64,000 nt of DNA from Telmatospirillum sp. J64-1 (GCF_006980715.1 NZ_SBHN01000012.1:1-64000); one strand, 5' to 3'. Positions 44,269-56,053 are shown, numbered from the stretch's first letter. Notes: generated by a model not told the origin, from the sequence alone. Made by a program: numbers and translations.

Positions 44269-46185
44269 ATGGTTGCTATTTCCCTGCCTGACGGCAGCGT
44301 TCGCCAGTATGACGGTGCCGTGACCGGCGCCGACGTCGCCAAGGATATCGGTCCGGGCCTGTTCAAGGCCGCTCTTGCCATCAAGGTGGATGGCGAGATG
44401 AAGGACCTCTACACCGTCCTCGACCGCGACTGCACACTGGCCATCGTCACAGGCAAGGACCCGGAAGGCCTGGAACTGCTGCGCCACGACGCCGCTCATG
44501 TGATGGCCGAAGCGGTCAAGGAGCTGTATCCCGAAACCCAGGTGACCATCGGCCCGGCCATCGAGAACGGCTTCTATTACGACTTCGCCCGTTCCACGCC
44601 CTTCACGCCCGACGATCTGGAAAAGATCGAGGCCCGCATGCGCGAGATCGTCGCCCGCGACGAGCCGATCCGGCGCGAGGTGTGGAACCGCGACGAGGCG
44701 GTCAAGTTCTTCGACAGCATCGGCGAGAAGTACAAGGCCGAGATCATCGCCTCGATTCCCAGCAACGAGGATATCAGCCTCTATCGCCAGGGCGAGTTCA
44801 TCGACCTCTGCCGCGGGCCGCACCTGCCCTCGACCGCCCGGCTGGGCAATGCCTTCAAGTTGATGAAGGTGGCCGGCGCCTATTGGCGCGGCGATTCGCG
44901 CAACGAGATGCTCCAGCGCGTCTACGGCACCGCCTGGGCGACCGAGAAGCAACTCAAGGAATACCTCCACATGCTGGAGGAGGCCGAAAAGCGCGACCAT
45001 CGCCGCATCGGCAAGGAGATGGACCTGTTCCATATCCAGGAAGAGGCCGTGGGCAGCGTCTTCTGGCACCACAAGGGCTGGACGCTCTACCGCACCCTGG
45101 AAAGCTATATCCGCACCCGCTTGGAAAAGTCGGGCTATCAGGAAGTGCGCACGCCCCAGCTCGTGGACCGTTCCCTGTGGGAAGCGTCGGGCCACTGGGA
45201 GAAGTTCGGCGAGAACATGTTCACCATCGACACGCCCGACGAACGCGTGCTGGCGGTGAAGCCGATGAACTGCCCCTGCCATGTGCAGATCTTCCGCCAT
45301 GGCCTGAAGAGCTATCGCGACCTGCCGCTGCGCATGGCCGAGTTCGGCTCCTGCCACCGCTACGAGCCGTCGGGGGCGCTGCACGGCATCATGCGCGTGC
45401 GTGCCTTCACCCAGGACGACGCCCATATCTTCTGCACCGAGGACCAGATCACCGCCGAAACGGTGGCCTTCTGCGAATTGCTGAAATCCGTCTACAAGGA
45501 TTTCGGCTTCGAGGACGTGCGGGTGAAATTCTCGGACCGTCCGGCGGTGCGCGCCGGCAGCGACGAGGTCTGGGACCAGGCCGAGGGCGCGCTGCTGGAA
45601 GCGGCCAAGGCCGCCGGGCTGGAAACCACGCTCAATCCCGGCGAAGGCGCCTTCTACGGGCCGAAGCTGGAATTTACCCTGCGCGACGCCATCGGCCGCG
45701 ACTGGCAGTGCGGCACGCTGCAGGTGGACTTCGTGCTGCCCGAGCGTCTGGATGCCAGCTATATCGCCCCCGACAGCTCGCGCAAGCGCCCGGTCATGCT
45801 CCATCGCGCCATCCTGGGCTCGTTCGAGCGCTTCATCGGCATCCTGATCGAGCATTTCGCCGGTCGCTTCCCGATGTGGCTGGCGCCGCTCCAGGTGGTG
45901 GTGGCGACCATCACCAATGATGCCGACGATTATGCGCGCGAAGTGAAGGCGGCCCTTGACGCGGCGGGACTGCGTGCCGACCTTGACCTGAGAAACGAGA
46001 AGATCAATCTCAAGGTCCGCGAGCATAGCCTTGCCAAGGTCCCGGTGATCCTGGTCGTCGGGAAACGCGAAGGCGAGGAACGCACCGTTGCGGTGCGCCG
46101 TCTGGGCGGTCAGCAGCAAGAAGTTCTTGCGCTGGAGCAAGCCGTTGCTACACTGGCGCAGGAAGCCGCTCCGCCAGCGGCTTAA
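44269..46185 (+). CDS. thrS: Threonyl-tRNA synthetase
   Basis: This class II synthetase has 638 residues from ATG 44269. Domains in order are TGS (about 1-60), the editing/SAD domain ([13 protein letters not shown] near 74-86, the HxxxH zinc-editing motif; [13 protein letters not shown] near 178), and the catalytic core with motif 2 ([19 protein letters not shown]). Catalytic zinc Cys is in [12 protein letters not shown]. The C-terminal anticodon domain follows ([12 protein letters not shown]). It heads the block of translation genes thrS-infC-rpmI-rplT-pheST. Confidence 0.97.
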   Translation: MVAISLPDGSVRQYDGAVTGADVAKDIGPGLFKAALAIKVDGEMKDLYTVLDRDCTLAIVTGKDPEGLELLRHDAAHVMAEAVKELYPETQVTIGPAIENGFYYDFARSTPFTPDDLEKIEARMREIVARDEPIRREVWNRDEAVKFFDSIGEKYKAEIIASIPSNEDISLYRQGEFIDLCRGPHLPSTARLGNAFKLMKVAGAYWRGDSRNEMLQRVYGTAWATEKQLKEYLHMLEEAEKRDHRRIGKEMDLFHIQEEAVGSVFWHHKGWTLYRTLESYIRTRLEKSGYQEVRTPQLVDRSLWEASGHWEKFGENMFTIDTPDERVLAVKPMNCPCHVQIFRHGLKSYRDLPLRMAEFGSCHRYEPSGALHGIMRVRAFTQDDAHIFCTEDQITAETVAFCELLKSVYKDFGFEDVRVKFSDRPAVRAGSDEVWDQAEGALLEAAKAAGLETTLNPGEGAFYGPKLEFTLRDAIGRDWQCGTLQVDFVLPERLDASYIAPDSSRKRPVMLHRAILGSFERFIGILIEHFAGRFPMWLAPLQVVVATITNDADDYAREVKAALDAAGLRADLDLRNEKINLKVREHSLAKVPVILVVGKREGEERTVAVRRLGGQQQEVLALEQAVATLAQEAAPPAA

Positions 46186-46273
46186 GGCTGGGTGTGCCCC
46201 CGCTGTTTCGGAGGTCCGGAACGGGCAGAGTAGGGCATACCCGTAACGTTATTCTAGTAAGGGAGAAGTCTCT

Positions 46274-46804
46274 ATAGCCAGGCCACCGATTGCGCCCACC
46301 CGTGAAGGGCCGCGCGTTAACACCGAGATCGATTCCCGCACCATTCGCCTGATCGACGACGACGGCGAAATGATCGGGGTCGTGTCCTTGCGAGAAGGTT
46401 TGGAAATGGCGGCGGAAGCCGGCCTCGATCTGGTCGAGGTCTCGCCGAACGCCGAACCGCCTGTCTGCAAGATCCTTGACTACGGCAAGTTCAAATACGA
46501 GAACCAAAAAAAGAAGAACGAAGCTCGCAAGAAGCAGAAGGTTATCGAGGTCAAGGAGGTCAAACTCCGCCCCAATATCGACGAAAACGATTACCAGGTG
46601 AAGCTGCGCGCCATGCATCGCTTCCTCGGGGAAGGCGACAAGGTGAAGGTCACCCTGCGCTTCCGCGGCCGCGAGATGGCTCACCAGGACTTGGGCATGA
46701 AAGTGCTTGAGCGGGTGCGTGCCGAACTGGACGAAATCGCCAAGGTCGAGCAGATGCCGAAGCTTGAGGGGCGGCAGATGATCATGGTGATCGCTCCGCG
46801 CTAA
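46274..46804 (+). CDS. infC: Translation initiation factor IF-3, ATA start codon
   Basis: The family N-terminus lies upstream of the first ATG (46370). The frame reads [20 protein letters not shown] from codon two, and the codon before it is ATA at 46274, six bases after GGGAGAA. No ATG, GTG or TTG lies in frame between the upstream stop (46244) and 46370. With this start the protein is 176 residues, the usual length. N- and C-domains are joined by the basic linker [17 protein letters not shown], and the C-domain contains [15 protein letters not shown]. Non-canonical starts (AUU in E. coli) make infC self-limiting because IF-3 rejects them, so autoregulation is likely. Confidence 0.93.
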   Translation: MARPPIAPTREGPRVNTEIDSRTIRLIDDDGEMIGVVSLREGLEMAAEAGLDLVEVSPNAEPPVCKILDYGKFKYENQKKKNEARKKQKVIEVKEVKLRPNIDENDYQVKLRAMHRFLGEGDKVKVTLRFRGREMAHQDLGMKVLERVRAELDEIAKVEQMPKLEGRQMIMVIAPR

Positions 46805-46826
46805 GAGACAGGCTATCCGACTTTTA

Positions 46827-46858
46827 AAACCCGCCGCATTCATTTGCGGCGGGTTTTG
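46827..46858 (+). terminator. Intrinsic terminator after infC
   Basis: AAACCCGCCGC-ATTCATTT-GCGGCGGGTTTT is a perfect GC-rich stem with an upstream A tract and a T tract. It is 25 bases after the infC stop and cuts infC from rpmI-rplT. Confidence 0.9.
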
Positions 46859-46884
46859 TCTTTCGGGGGGAGGCAAGGGATATG

Positions 46885-47135
46885 CGGCACGGGCTGCTGA
46901 CAAAGCACTGTTCCCTTCGTCACTCCCGCGCAAGCGGGAGTCCATGCTAGAGCAGCTTGCGTCAAATATGACGCAAGCTGCGATGAGCGGCCGTTGAGGC
47001 CGCGGCCAAGCGTGCGGAGGCGCGCGCCCGGCGAGGGCAAATGTCAAAGCGAGATCGTGATGCAGATTTACTGCGTCACGATCTGGTCCCGGAAGGCGCG
47101 GCGGCGGCATGGATGCCCGCCTTCGCGGGCATGAC
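46885..47135. repeat. R1 repeat (copy 6) interrupted by another element
   Basis: The left R1 half (GCTGCTGACAAAGCACTGTTCCCTTCGTCACTCCCGCGCAAGCGGGAGTCCATG) lies at 46889-46946. The right half (GGCGGCGGCATGGATGCCCGCCTTCGCGGGCATGACGGATG) lies at 47100-47140. Between them sits the R4 element. Joined, the halves match intact R1 copies such as 225-318, so R4 probably inserted into an R1 copy. Confidence 0.8.
46950..47084. repeat. Two-hairpin element R4, copy 1 (minus orientation)
   Basis: The reverse complement closely matches 53456-53592. The outer hairpins are AGCAGCTTGCGTCA-aata-TGACGCAAGCTGC (46951-46982) and ATCGTGATGCAG-attta-CTGCGTCACGAT (47052-47083), with a GC-rich GGCCGCGGCC-containing core between. 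No reading frame is conserved. 47141-47290 (rpmI leader) holds nothing else recognised. Confidence 0.85.
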
Positions 47136-47290
47136 GGATGAAGGAGCGAGGCCCTACGGGAAGCAAGCCCGCCATGCTGCACATGCTTGCAAAGGCGGGG
47201 GGATATCTTTATAAAGCTCCCCTTCACGGATGTCAGGGGCTAGGGCTGCCTCGGCGTCCCAGTCATCGTTCCCGAACCAAGGAATACGAA

Positions 47291-47494
47291 ATGCCCAAGA
47301 TGAAGACGAAGAGCGCCGCCAAGAAGCGGTTCAGCCTTACCGGCACGGGCAAGGTCAAAGGCAACGTGGCCAACAAGCGCCACCTGCTCGCGGCCAAGAG
47401 CCAGAAGATGAAGCGTCAGGCGCGCGGCACCATGGTGCTGGCCGAGCCCGATCAGATCATCGTCCGCAAATTCTTCCTGCCCTACGGAGTCTGA
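47291..47494 (+). CDS. rpmI: 50S ribosomal protein L35
   Basis: This 67-residue basic protein begins [14 protein letters not shown], the L35 signature, and ends FFLPYGV. It lies just before rplT (three bases between stop and start), as in nearly all bacteria. infC, usually the preceding gene, is almost 490 bases upstream and separated by a terminator and nested repeats, so rpmI-rplT may need its own promoter in the leader. Confidence 0.96.
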   Translation: MPKMKTKSAAKKRFSLTGTGKVKGNVANKRHLLAAKSQKMKRQARGTMVLAEPDQIIVRKFFLPYGV

Positions 47495-47497
47495 TCC

Positions 47498-47863
47498 ATG
47501 GCGCGTGTTAAGCGGGGCGTCACCACTCACGCCCGTCACCGTAAGATCATCAAGCTGGCCAAGGGTTATCGCGGCCGCGCCAAGAACTGCTTCCGCGTCG
47601 CTATCCAGCGCGTGGAAAAGGCGCTGCGTTACGCCTATCGTGACCGCCGCAACAAGAAGCGCAATTTCCGCGCCCTGTGGATCCAGCGCATCAATGCCGG
47701 CACCCGCCAGCATGGCCTGACCTATTCGCGCTTCATGAACGGCCTGAAGAAGGCTGGCATCGAGCTCGACCGCAAGGTTCTCTCGGATATCGCCACCCGC
47801 GAGCCCGAGGCCTTCAAGTCCCTGGTGCAGCAGGCCTCGGCGGCCCTGTCCAAGGCTGCTTGA
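47498..47863 (+). CDS. rplT: 50S ribosomal protein L20
   Basis: This 121-residue rRNA-binding protein has the characteristic N-terminus [19 protein letters not shown] and [15 protein letters not shown]. In E. coli L20 represses rpmI-rplT translation by binding leader RNA. The 47141-47290 leader could do this here but I see no evident L20 mimic. Confidence 0.97.
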   Translation: MARVKRGVTTHARHRKIIKLAKGYRGRAKNCFRVAIQRVEKALRYAYRDRRNKKRNFRALWIQRINAGTRQHGLTYSRFMNGLKKAGIELDRKVLSDIATREPEAFKSLVQQASAALSKAA

Positions 47864-47902
47864 TCGCGTTCCCAAACGCGCGTTTCGAGTAGGATACCGG
47901 GA

Positions 47903-47927
47903 AGGGGCGCGCCCATGGCGTGCCCCT
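47903..47927 (+). terminator. Hairpin after rplT
   Basis: GGGGCGCGCC-CATG-GCGTGCCCC with one G-T pair is followed by TTTCGTTT. It is 40 bases after rplT and could partly end rpmI-rplT transcripts before pheS. Confidence 0.65.
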
Positions 47928-47955
47928 TTCGTTTGTCCGAGATAAGGAAATCCCG

Positions 47956-49032
47956 ATGCAGGATCTTGATCGCCTCCGTGCCGAGGCACTGCAGGCGGCG
48001 GCGAATGCCGATAGCCTGGACGCGCTGGAAAATCTGCGTGTCTCGACGCTGGGCAAGAAGGGTTCGATCACCGGCCTGATGAAGACTTTGGGCCAGATGG
48101 ACCCCGAGGCCCGCAAGGCCGCCGGTCAGGCGCTGAATGCGGTGAAGGACGAGGTCGCGGCGCTGCTGGATGCGCGCAAGGCCGAGCTCGAGGAAAAGGC
48201 GCTGGATGCGCGCCTGGCCTCCGAGCGCGTCGACGTCTCCCTGCCTGTGCGCCCCGAAACCACCGGCCGTATCCATCCCATCAGCCAAGTGATGGACGAG
48301 ATGATCGCCATCTTCGGCCAGATGGGCTTCGAGGTCGCCGAAGGTCCCGACATCGAGGACGATTTCCATAATTTCACGGCGCTGAACTTCCCGCCGGAAC
48401 ATCCGGCCCGCCAGATGCACGACACCTTCTTCCTGCCCGAGAAGGAAGACGGTTCGCGCCTGCTGCTGCGCACCCATACCTCGCCGGTGCAGGTCCGCAG
48501 CATGCTGAAGTCCAAACCGCCGATCCGCATCATCGCGCCGGGCCGTACCTATCGCTGCGACAGCGACATGACCCATACGCCCATGTTCCACCAGATCGAA
48601 GGCCTGGTGATCGACAAGGCGACCCATATGGGCCATCTCAAGGGCTGCCTGATCGAGTTCGTCCGCACCTTCTTCGAGGTCGACGACGTGCCGGTGCGTT
48701 TCCGTCCCAGCTTCTTCCCCTTCACCGAGCCCTCGGCGGAAGTGGATATCGGCTGCTCGCGCGCGGGCGGGGAGCTGAAGATCGGCGCCGGGGCCGACTG
48801 GCTGGAAATCCTCGGCTGCGGCATGGTGCATCCCAATGTGCTGCGTCATTGCGGCATCGATCCCGACGAGTATCAAGGCTTCGCCTTCGGCATGGGGATC
48901 GAGCGCGTGGCGATGCTGAAATACGGCATCCCCGATTTGCGCACCTTCTTCGATTCCGATTTGCGCTGGCTGAAGCATTACGGTTTCCTGCCCATTGATG
49001 TGCCGAGCCTGACCGGAGGGCTGACGCGATGA
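47956..49032 (+). CDS. pheS: Phenylalanyl-tRNA synthetase alpha subunit
   Basis: These 358 residues start at ATG 47956. A coiled-coil N-terminus is followed by class II core motifs: [21 protein letters not shown] (near 155-175), [18 protein letters not shown] near 198, and motif 3 [19 protein letters not shown] near 312. Its stop overlaps the pheT start by four bases (ATGA), consistent with heterotetramer assembly. Confidence 0.97.
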   Translation: MQDLDRLRAEALQAAANADSLDALENLRVSTLGKKGSITGLMKTLGQMDPEARKAAGQALNAVKDEVAALLDARKAELEEKALDARLASERVDVSLPVRPETTGRIHPISQVMDEMIAIFGQMGFEVAEGPDIEDDFHNFTALNFPPEHPARQMHDTFFLPEKEDGSRLLLRTHTSPVQVRSMLKSKPPIRIIAPGRTYRCDSDMTHTPMFHQIEGLVIDKATHMGHLKGCLIEFVRTFFEVDDVPVRFRPSFFPFTEPSAEVDIGCSRAGGELKIGAGADWLEILGCGMVHPNVLRHCGIDPDEYQGFAFGMGIERVAMLKYGIPDLRTFFDSDLRWLKHYGFLPIDVPSLTGGLTR

Positions 49033-51425
49033 AATTCACCCTGTCCTGGCTCAAGCAGCATCTCGATACCGAAGCCAGCCTGGACCAGATCGTCGAGAAG
49101 CTGACGGCGCTGGGCCTCGAGGTCGAGGACGTCAAGGACCCGTCGGCGCAGTTGCAGCCCTTCACTGTGGCGCGCATCCAGGAAGCCGAGAAGCATCCTA
49201 ATGCCGACCGCCTGCGCGTCTGCAAGGTCGATACCGGCTCGGGGGTCATCCAGGTGGTCTGCGGCGCGCCCAATGCGCGGGCGGGGCTGAAGGTCATCCT
49301 GGCCCAGCCGGGCGCGCGTATCCCCGTGACCGGCGACGTGCTGAAGAAGGGCGTCGTGCGCGGCGTCGAAAGCCAGGGCATGATGTGCTCCTGGCGTGAA
49401 CTCGGCCTGGGCGAGGATCACGAGGGCATCGCCGAGCTGGAGGCTTCGTCCCAGGTCGGCGCCAAGCTGGTCGATGTCATGGAATTCGATCCGGTCATCG
49501 ACATCTCGCTGACGCCGAACCGTGCGGATTGCTTAGGGATTCGCGGCATCGCGCGCGATCTGGCCGCCGCCGGGCTGGGCCGCCTGAAGCCGCTGACGGT
49601 CGAGCCGGTTCCGGCTTCTTTCACCGGCCCGATCGGCGTGCGTCTCGACTTCACGCCCGAGACCGCCTCGGCCTGCTCGCTCTTCGCCGGACGCTGCATC
49701 CGTGGCGTGAAGAATGGCGAAAGCCCGCAATGGCTGAAGGATCGCCTGACCGCCATCGGCCTGCGCCCGATCTCGGTGCTGGTGGACATCACCAATTTCT
49801 TCACCTTCGACCTGGCCCGGCCGCTGCACGTCTTCGACGCCGACAAGCTGAAGGGCGACCTGCATGTCCGCCTGTCCAAGGCGGGCGAGACGCTGGAGGC
49901 CCTGAACGACAAGAGCTACGTCCTCGACGACGGCATGACCGTGATCGCGGATGAGGCGGGCGTGCAGAGCCTGGCGGGCGTCATCGGCGGGGCGCCGACC
50001 GGCGTGACCGAAGACACCGTGACGGTGTTCCTGGAATCGGCCCTGTTCGATCCGGTGCGCACCGCCATGACCGGGCGCAAGCTGAGCATCGATTCGGATG
50101 CCCGCCACCGCTTCGAGCGCCATGTCGACCCGGAAAGCGTGATCCCGGGCATGGAACTGGCGACGCGCATGATCATCGATCTCTGCGGCGGCGAGGCCTC
50201 GGAACCGGTCATCGCCGGGTCGCTGCCGGAATGGCGCCATCCCGCCACTCTGCGGCCGTCCCGTGTGGCCGAACTGGGCGGCGTGGAGATGTCCAAGGAG
50301 GCGATGATCCGCATCCTCAAGGATCTGGGCTGCGAGGTGAATGAGCAGGACGGTACGCTGCTGGTGGTGCCGCCGTCCTGGCGTGCCGACATCACCGCCG
50401 AGCATGACTTGGTGGAAGAGGTCGTGCGCGTCTATGGCTACGACAACATCCCCGTCGTCCTGCTGCCGCGTCCGTCCATGCCGCGCACCATCCTGACCGC
50501 GCCGCAGAAGCGGGACAACTGGGTGCGCCGCTCCCTGGCGGGCCGGGGCATGGTCGAGACCGTCACTTGGTCCTTCACGTCCCAGGCCTTCGCCGAATTG
50601 TTCGGCGGCGGGCAGCCGGAACTGGCCCTGGCCAATCCCATCAGTGCAGACCTGGACGCCATGCGTCCCTCGATCCTGCCTAATCTGATCGCCGCCGCCG
50701 GGCGCAATGCCGCGCGCGGCATGAAGGATCTGGCGCTGTTCGAGATCGGCCCGCAATTCTTCGGGGACGAGCCGGGCAAGCAGCATCGCGTGGCGACCGG
50801 CCTGCGCGCCGGGGCGACCGGTCCGCGCCATTGGGGGCAGCCGCCGCGTGCCGTCGATGTCTTCGACGCCAAGGCCGATGTCCTGGCCGCCATCGCTGCC
50901 GCCGGTGGCCCGGCCGAGAACCTTCAGGTTTCGACCGATGCGCCGGGCTGGTATCATCCTGGACGCTCGGGCTGCCTGAAGCTGGGCAACAAGGTCGTCG
51001 CCAGCTTCGGCGAGATCCATCCGCGCGTGCTGAAGGCGGTGGATGTGGACGGGCCGATGGTCGGCTTCGAGCTGTTCCTCGACGTCATCCCGCAGCCCAA
51101 GGCCAAGGCGACCAAGGCCAAGCCCCTGCTGAAGGCCTCGCCCTTCCAGGCGCTGGAACGCGACTTCGCCTTCGTGGTCGATGCCGATGTCGCCGCCGAA
51201 GCCATGCTGCGCGCCGCCAAGGGCGCCGATAAGGCGCTGATCACCGAGGTTTCGGTCTTCGACGTCTATCAGGGCGACAAGATGGAAGCGGGCAAGAAGT
51301 CTGTCGCCATCTCGGTGACCCTGCAGCCGCAGGACCGCACCCTCACCGACGAAGAGATCGAGGCGGTCTCGAAGAAGGTGGTGGATGCCGTGGTAAAGGT
51401 CAGCGGCGGCGTGCTGCGCGGCTGA
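49029..51425 (+). CDS. pheT: Phenylalanyl-tRNA synthetase beta subunit
   Basis: These 798 residues fit the family length. In order are the N-terminal B1 domain ([16 protein letters not shown]), the EMAP/tRNA-binding segment ([24 protein letters not shown] near 58-81), the B3/B4 editing region, B5 ([17 protein letters not shown] near 420), the catalytic-like core and the C-terminal anticodon (FDX-ACB) domain ([32 protein letters not shown]). It is translationally coupled to pheS. Confidence 0.97.
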   Translation: MKFTLSWLKQHLDTEASLDQIVEKLTALGLEVEDVKDPSAQLQPFTVARIQEAEKHPNADRLRVCKVDTGSGVIQVVCGAPNARAGLKVILAQPGARIPVTGDVLKKGVVRGVESQGMMCSWRELGLGEDHEGIAELEASSQVGAKLVDVMEFDPVIDISLTPNRADCLGIRGIARDLAAAGLGRLKPLTVEPVPASFTGPIGVRLDFTPETASACSLFAGRCIRGVKNGESPQWLKDRLTAIGLRPISVLVDITNFFTFDLARPLHVFDADKLKGDLHVRLSKAGETLEALNDKSYVLDDGMTVIADEAGVQSLAGVIGGAPTGVTEDTVTVFLESALFDPVRTAMTGRKLSIDSDARHRFERHVDPESVIPGMELATRMIIDLCGGEASEPVIAGSLPEWRHPATLRPSRVAELGGVEMSKEAMIRILKDLGCEVNEQDGTLLVVPPSWRADITAEHDLVEEVVRVYGYDNIPVVLLPRPSMPRTILTAPQKRDNWVRRSLAGRGMVETVTWSFTSQAFAELFGGGQPELALANPISADLDAMRPSILPNLIAAAGRNAARGMKDLALFEIGPQFFGDEPGKQHRVATGLRAGATGPRHWGQPPRAVDVFDAKADVLAAIAAAGGPAENLQVSTDAPGWYHPGRSGCLKLGNKVVASFGEIHPRVLKAVDVDGPMVGFELFLDVIPQPKAKATKAKPLLKASPFQALERDFAFVVDADVAAEAMLRAAKGADKALITEVSVFDVYQGDKMEAGKKSVAISVTLQPQDRTLTDEEIEAVSKKVVDAVVKVSGGVLRG

Positions 51426-51431
51426 ACAATA

Positions 51432-51460
51432 AGGCGGGCCGCACTCTGCGCGGTCCGCCT
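51432..51460 (+). terminator. Hairpin after pheT
   Basis: AGGCGGGCCGC-ACTCTGC-GCGGTCCGCCT, an 11-bp stem with one G-T pair, lies seven bases after the pheT stop. It has only a weak T tract. Confidence 0.65.
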
Positions 51461-51464
51461 CGCT

Positions 51465-51557
51465 CTTCGAGACGCCCCTTTGGGGCTCCTCAGGGTGAGG
51501 CTATTGAATCATTCCTCATCCTGAGGAGCCGCATCAGCGGCGTCTCGAAGGATGAGG
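51465..51557. repeat. Dispersed repeat, family R2, copy 2
   Basis: CTTCGAGACGCCCCTTTGGGGCTCCTCAGGGTGAGG is inverted against CCTCATCCTGAGGAGCCGCATCAGCGGCGTCTCGAAG. It is the second copy of the repeat at 24338-24448, with a shorter centre. Confidence 0.8.
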
Positions 51558-51590
51558 GGTGCTCTGGCACCTGCGGAAAGGGAGTGAACC

Positions 51591-51619
51591 CGGCACGGCC
51601 ATTGCTTCGGCCGTGCCGT
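51591..51619 (+). other. Hairpin in the lepA leader
   Basis: GGCACGGCC-ATTGCTTC-GGCCGTGCC forms a 9-bp stem followed by GTTATCCTATCTT. It lies about 38 bases upstream of the lepA start and may be an attenuator or an end signal for the upstream operon. Confidence 0.55.
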
Positions 51620-51656
51620 TATCCTATCTTCCGGCAAATTTCGGAAAGCGCATGAT

Positions 51657-53455
<1,799 letters not shown>

Positions 53456-53456
<1 letters not shown>

Positions 53457-53592
53457 ATCGTGACGCAGTAAATCTGCATCACGATCTCGCTTTATATTTA
53501 GCCCTCGCCGGGCGCGCGCCTCCGCGCGCTTGGCCGCGGCCTCAATGGCCGCTGATCGCAACCTGCGTCATCTTTGACGCAGGTTGCTTTAA
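53456..53592. repeat. Two-hairpin element R4, copy 2 (plus orientation)
   Basis: Hairpin 1 is ATCGTGACGCAG-taaat-CTGCATCACGAT (53457-53485). The core includes CCTCGCCGGGCGCGCGCCTCCGC and GGCCGCGGCC. Hairpin 2 is AACCTGCGTCA-tctt-TGACGCAGGTT (53561-53586). It is the inverted partner of 46950-47084. Copy 1 reads AGCTTGCGTCA/TGACGCAAGCT in hairpin 2, i.e. two paired changes that keep the stem. Confidence 0.87.
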
Positions 53593-53612
53593 GAACGACT
53601 TCCTCGCCAAGC

Positions 53613-53645
53613 AAAAGGGGCGCTCCGACCGGAGCGCCCCTTCGC
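53613..53645 (+). terminator. Intrinsic terminator downstream of lepA
   Basis: AAGGGGCGCTCC-GACC-GGAGCGCCCCTT is a perfect 12-bp stem followed by CGCATTTTGGG. It is about 160 bases after the lepA stop, with the R4 element between. Confidence 0.8.
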
Positions 53646-53660
53646 ATTTTGGGAGGTTTA

Positions 53661-53760
53661 TCTCGTCCTTCCCGCGAAAGCGGGAATCCATCAGGGCCGC
53701 AACACTTGTATTCAGAGACAGGCATCTTCATGAGCCCCCGCTTTCGCGGGGGTGACGATA
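53661..53760. repeat. Dispersed palindromic repeat, family R1, copy 7
   Basis: TTCCCGCGAAAGCGGGAA (about 53669-53687) and CCCCCGCTTTCGCGGGGG (about 53735-53752) are separated by roughly 48 bases. It lies between the lepA terminator and the 3' end of the MCP gene. Confidence 0.85.
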
Positions 53761-53781
53761 TGGCATGCCCGGGACCGGTGT

Positions 53782-53809
53782 GCCGGGCGTTCCCGGGGGA
53801 GCGCCCGGC
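53782..53809 (-). terminator. Hairpin at the 3' end of the MCP gene
   Basis: GCCGGGCG-TTCCCGGGGGAG-CGCCCGGC forms a strong 8-bp stem nine bases after the MCP stop on the minus strand. No T tract follows, so intrinsic termination is doubtful. Confidence 0.45.
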
Positions 53810-53817
53810 AGCGGGCC

Positions 53818-55797
53818 TTATCCCTGGCGGACGGAGGCCAGGAAGGTTTCCACTTCCGTCTGGAGCATCGTCGCCTGCTGGGCGAGCTGGGTGGAGGCCC
53901 CCAGCACTTGCTGGGCGGCGCTTCCGGTCTCGCCGGCGGCGGCGGTGACAGAGGCGATGGTGCTCGTGACATGCCCGGTGCCCTGGGCGGCTTCCGAAAC
54001 GTTGCGGGCGATTTCCTGGGTGGCCGCGCCTTGTTCCTCGACGGCGGCGGCGATGGCCGAGGCGGTGTTGTTGATTTCGTCGATGGTGCGGCCGATGCCC
54101 TGGATGGCCGACACGGCGGCCTGGGTGGCCTCCTGCACTGCGCTGATCTGGGTGGAGATCTCTTCCGTTGCCTTCGAGGTCTGGTTGGCCAGCGACTTCA
54201 CCTCGTTGGCGACCACCGCGAAGCCCTTGCCGGCCTCGCCCGCGCGCGCCGCCTCGATGGTGGCGTTCAGGGCCAAAAGGTTGGTCTGGCTGGCGATGTC
54301 GTTGATCAGGCTGACCACTTCGCCGATCTTGCCCGCGGCCTGCGCCAGGCCCTGGACCAGATCATTGGTCCGCATGGCCTCGTCCACGGCATTCTGGCTG
54401 ATGGTCGAGGAATGGGTGACCTGACGGCTGATCTCGGCGATGGAATTGTGCAGTTCCTCGGCGGCGGCGGCCACCGTCTGGACATTGGCCGAGGCCTGTT
54501 CGGCGGCCGAGGCGACGGTGGTCGCCTGGGCGCTGGCCTGTTCGGCGGTGCTCGACATGCCGGCTGCCGTCGATTGCATCTGCGACGCCATCGAGGACAC
54601 GCCGACGACCACGCCCTTCACCCGGCTTTCGAAGGCATCGGCCATCGACAGCATGGCGGCCCGCCTTTCGCTTTCCGAACGGCGCTGCGCCTCTTCCTGT
54701 TCGGCCCGCATCCGCTCCATGGCGATGGCATTGTCCTTGAAGATCTGGACGGCCTTGGCCATCTCGCCGATTTCGTCCCGGCGGTCCTGGGCGGGCACCT
54801 CGATCGTCTGGTCGCCCTTGGACAGGGCGGTCATGACATGGGTCATGCCGTTGATCGGCTTGACGATGCTGCGTCCGATGCCCCAGGCCATGCCGAGGCC
54901 CAGCAGAAGGGAGATGGAGGCGAGGGCGATCGCCGCTTGCTTGGCGGCCTCGACGCTGGCGAGGATGCCGGAGGACAGCTCGTCCTCCAGTTCCTGGGCC
55001 AGCGTGTTGACCTCGTCGGTGGTGCCCAGGATGATCGGCCCGGTCGTCCGGAGCTTGCCCTGGTGTTCGAGGCGGTCGCGGGAGAGCTGGCGCAGCCTCT
55101 GGAAATCCGCCGCATATTGGTTGACGAGGGGCAGGACCTTCTGGTTGCCGGAAACCGTCGCCAATTCCTCGGCGGCCGCCTTCAGGAACTTCTCGGCATC
55201 CGCCGCCTGTCCGGCGTCATCCGATTGCTTGAACTGCGAAACCGCGAAGCGGGCCGCCTGGATGTACTGCTTGACGTTATTGATCTTCTCGCCGCTTCCG
55301 GCGTTCCACGACTGCTCGTCCTTGAGCTCGTCCAAGGCCGTCAGCAGATCGGGCGCGGTGGCAAGAAGCTTCGTGCCCAATGCCTCGTGGGCTTCCAGCG
55401 CGGCACTCATGTCTTTGAGCGCGCCGTTGTAATTGGCGAAAGCGGTTTCCAGCTGGTCCTGGTAATCGCTCAACCGCGTCTGGCGGATGAAGCGGTCGAG
55501 GCTGGCCAGTCTTTCCTCGACGACAATCGCGGCCTGGGCCATGGCCTGACGGTTCTTCTCGGTCGATTCCAGGAAGAACTCGAAGACTTTTCTTCTGAAC
55601 AGAACCATGTCGCGGTCAAGAAGTCTTGCCTGGGCTGCCACGTCAACGGCAACGCCGACTTCTTCGAGACCCCGGCTGGTTTTTGTCGAAGACCATATCG
55701 AGGCGGCAGAAATAATCCCCAACAGGAGAAGGATAGCTAAGAAACCTAAATAAAGACGAGTGCCAACCTTGACCCTAACCATCCTTAATTCCCCCAT
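53818..55797 (-). CDS. Methyl-accepting chemotaxis protein
   Basis: This 659-residue transmembrane chemoreceptor has a membrane segment near 14-34 (LYLGFLAILLLLGIISAAS). A long helical periplasmic domain (about 45-280) is consistent with an HBM-type helical bimodular sensor of carboxylates. A second membrane segment is near 285-305, then HAMP and the signalling domain with the hairpin tip EVVSLINDIASQTNLLALNATIEAARAGEAGKGFAVVANEV. There is no C-terminal CheR-tether pentapeptide. A second possible start lies at residue 6. No che genes are nearby. The upstream region 55798-56000 is AT-rich. Confidence 0.92.
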   Translation of the reverse strand: MGELRMVRVKVGTRLYLGFLAILLLLGIISAASIWSSTKTSRGLEEVGVAVDVAAQARLLDRDMVLFRRKVFEFFLESTEKNRQAMAQAAIVVEERLASLDRFIRQTRLSDYQDQLETAFANYNGALKDMSAALEAHEALGTKLLATAPDLLTALDELKDEQSWNAGSGEKINNVKQYIQAARFAVSQFKQSDDAGQAADAEKFLKAAAEELATVSGNQKVLPLVNQYAADFQRLRQLSRDRLEHQGKLRTTGPIILGTTDEVNTLAQELEDELSSGILASVEAAKQAAIALASISLLLGLGMAWGIGRSIVKPINGMTHVMTALSKGDQTIEVPAQDRRDEIGEMAKAVQIFKDNAIAMERMRAEQEEAQRRSESERRAAMLSMADAFESRVKGVVVGVSSMASQMQSTAAGMSSTAEQASAQATTVASAAEQASANVQTVAAAAEELHNSIAEISRQVTHSSTISQNAVDEAMRTNDLVQGLAQAAGKIGEVVSLINDIASQTNLLALNATIEAARAGEAGKGFAVVANEVKSLANQTSKATEEISTQISAVQEATQAAVSAIQGIGRTIDEINNTASAIAAAVEEQGAATQEIARNVSEAAQGTGHVTSTIASVTAAAGETGSAAQQVLGASTQLAQQATMLQTEVETFLASVRQG

Positions 55798-56053
55798 TCT
55801 CCATCTGTAGGACCGAATGAAATTTTGCGGCAGTGCAGCATATGGGTGCTGGTCATATCACATTGGGCGGGGGAAAAGAATTCTTTATATAACTACCTAA
55901 GTGATGAAGACTTGTTGGGTAAATTTATTAAAAAACTATATATTTTGCGGAGAAGAATTGGCCGGGATGTTTCCTTTTCCGGCATGGCGGAATGGCAGAT
56001 GAAGATTGTCCGGAACCCCAGAGGGCAGGGGGAAGCCTTTCGCGGTGGTCCGC
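55798..56053. promoter_or_regulatory. AT-rich region upstream of the MCP gene
   Basis: This 256-base region holds a marked AT-rich block at about 55880-55955 (e.g. TTCTTTATATAACTACC and AAATTTATTAAAAAACTATATATTTTG), out of line with the GC-rich surroundings. It presumably contains the leftward MCP promoter. No gene is supported. Confidence 0.45.

Noticed and set aside
46370-46804. infC starting at the first ATG (46370)
   Set aside because: It would remove the conserved N-terminal 32 residues of IF-3, and the upstream ATA with a good ribosome site restores full length.
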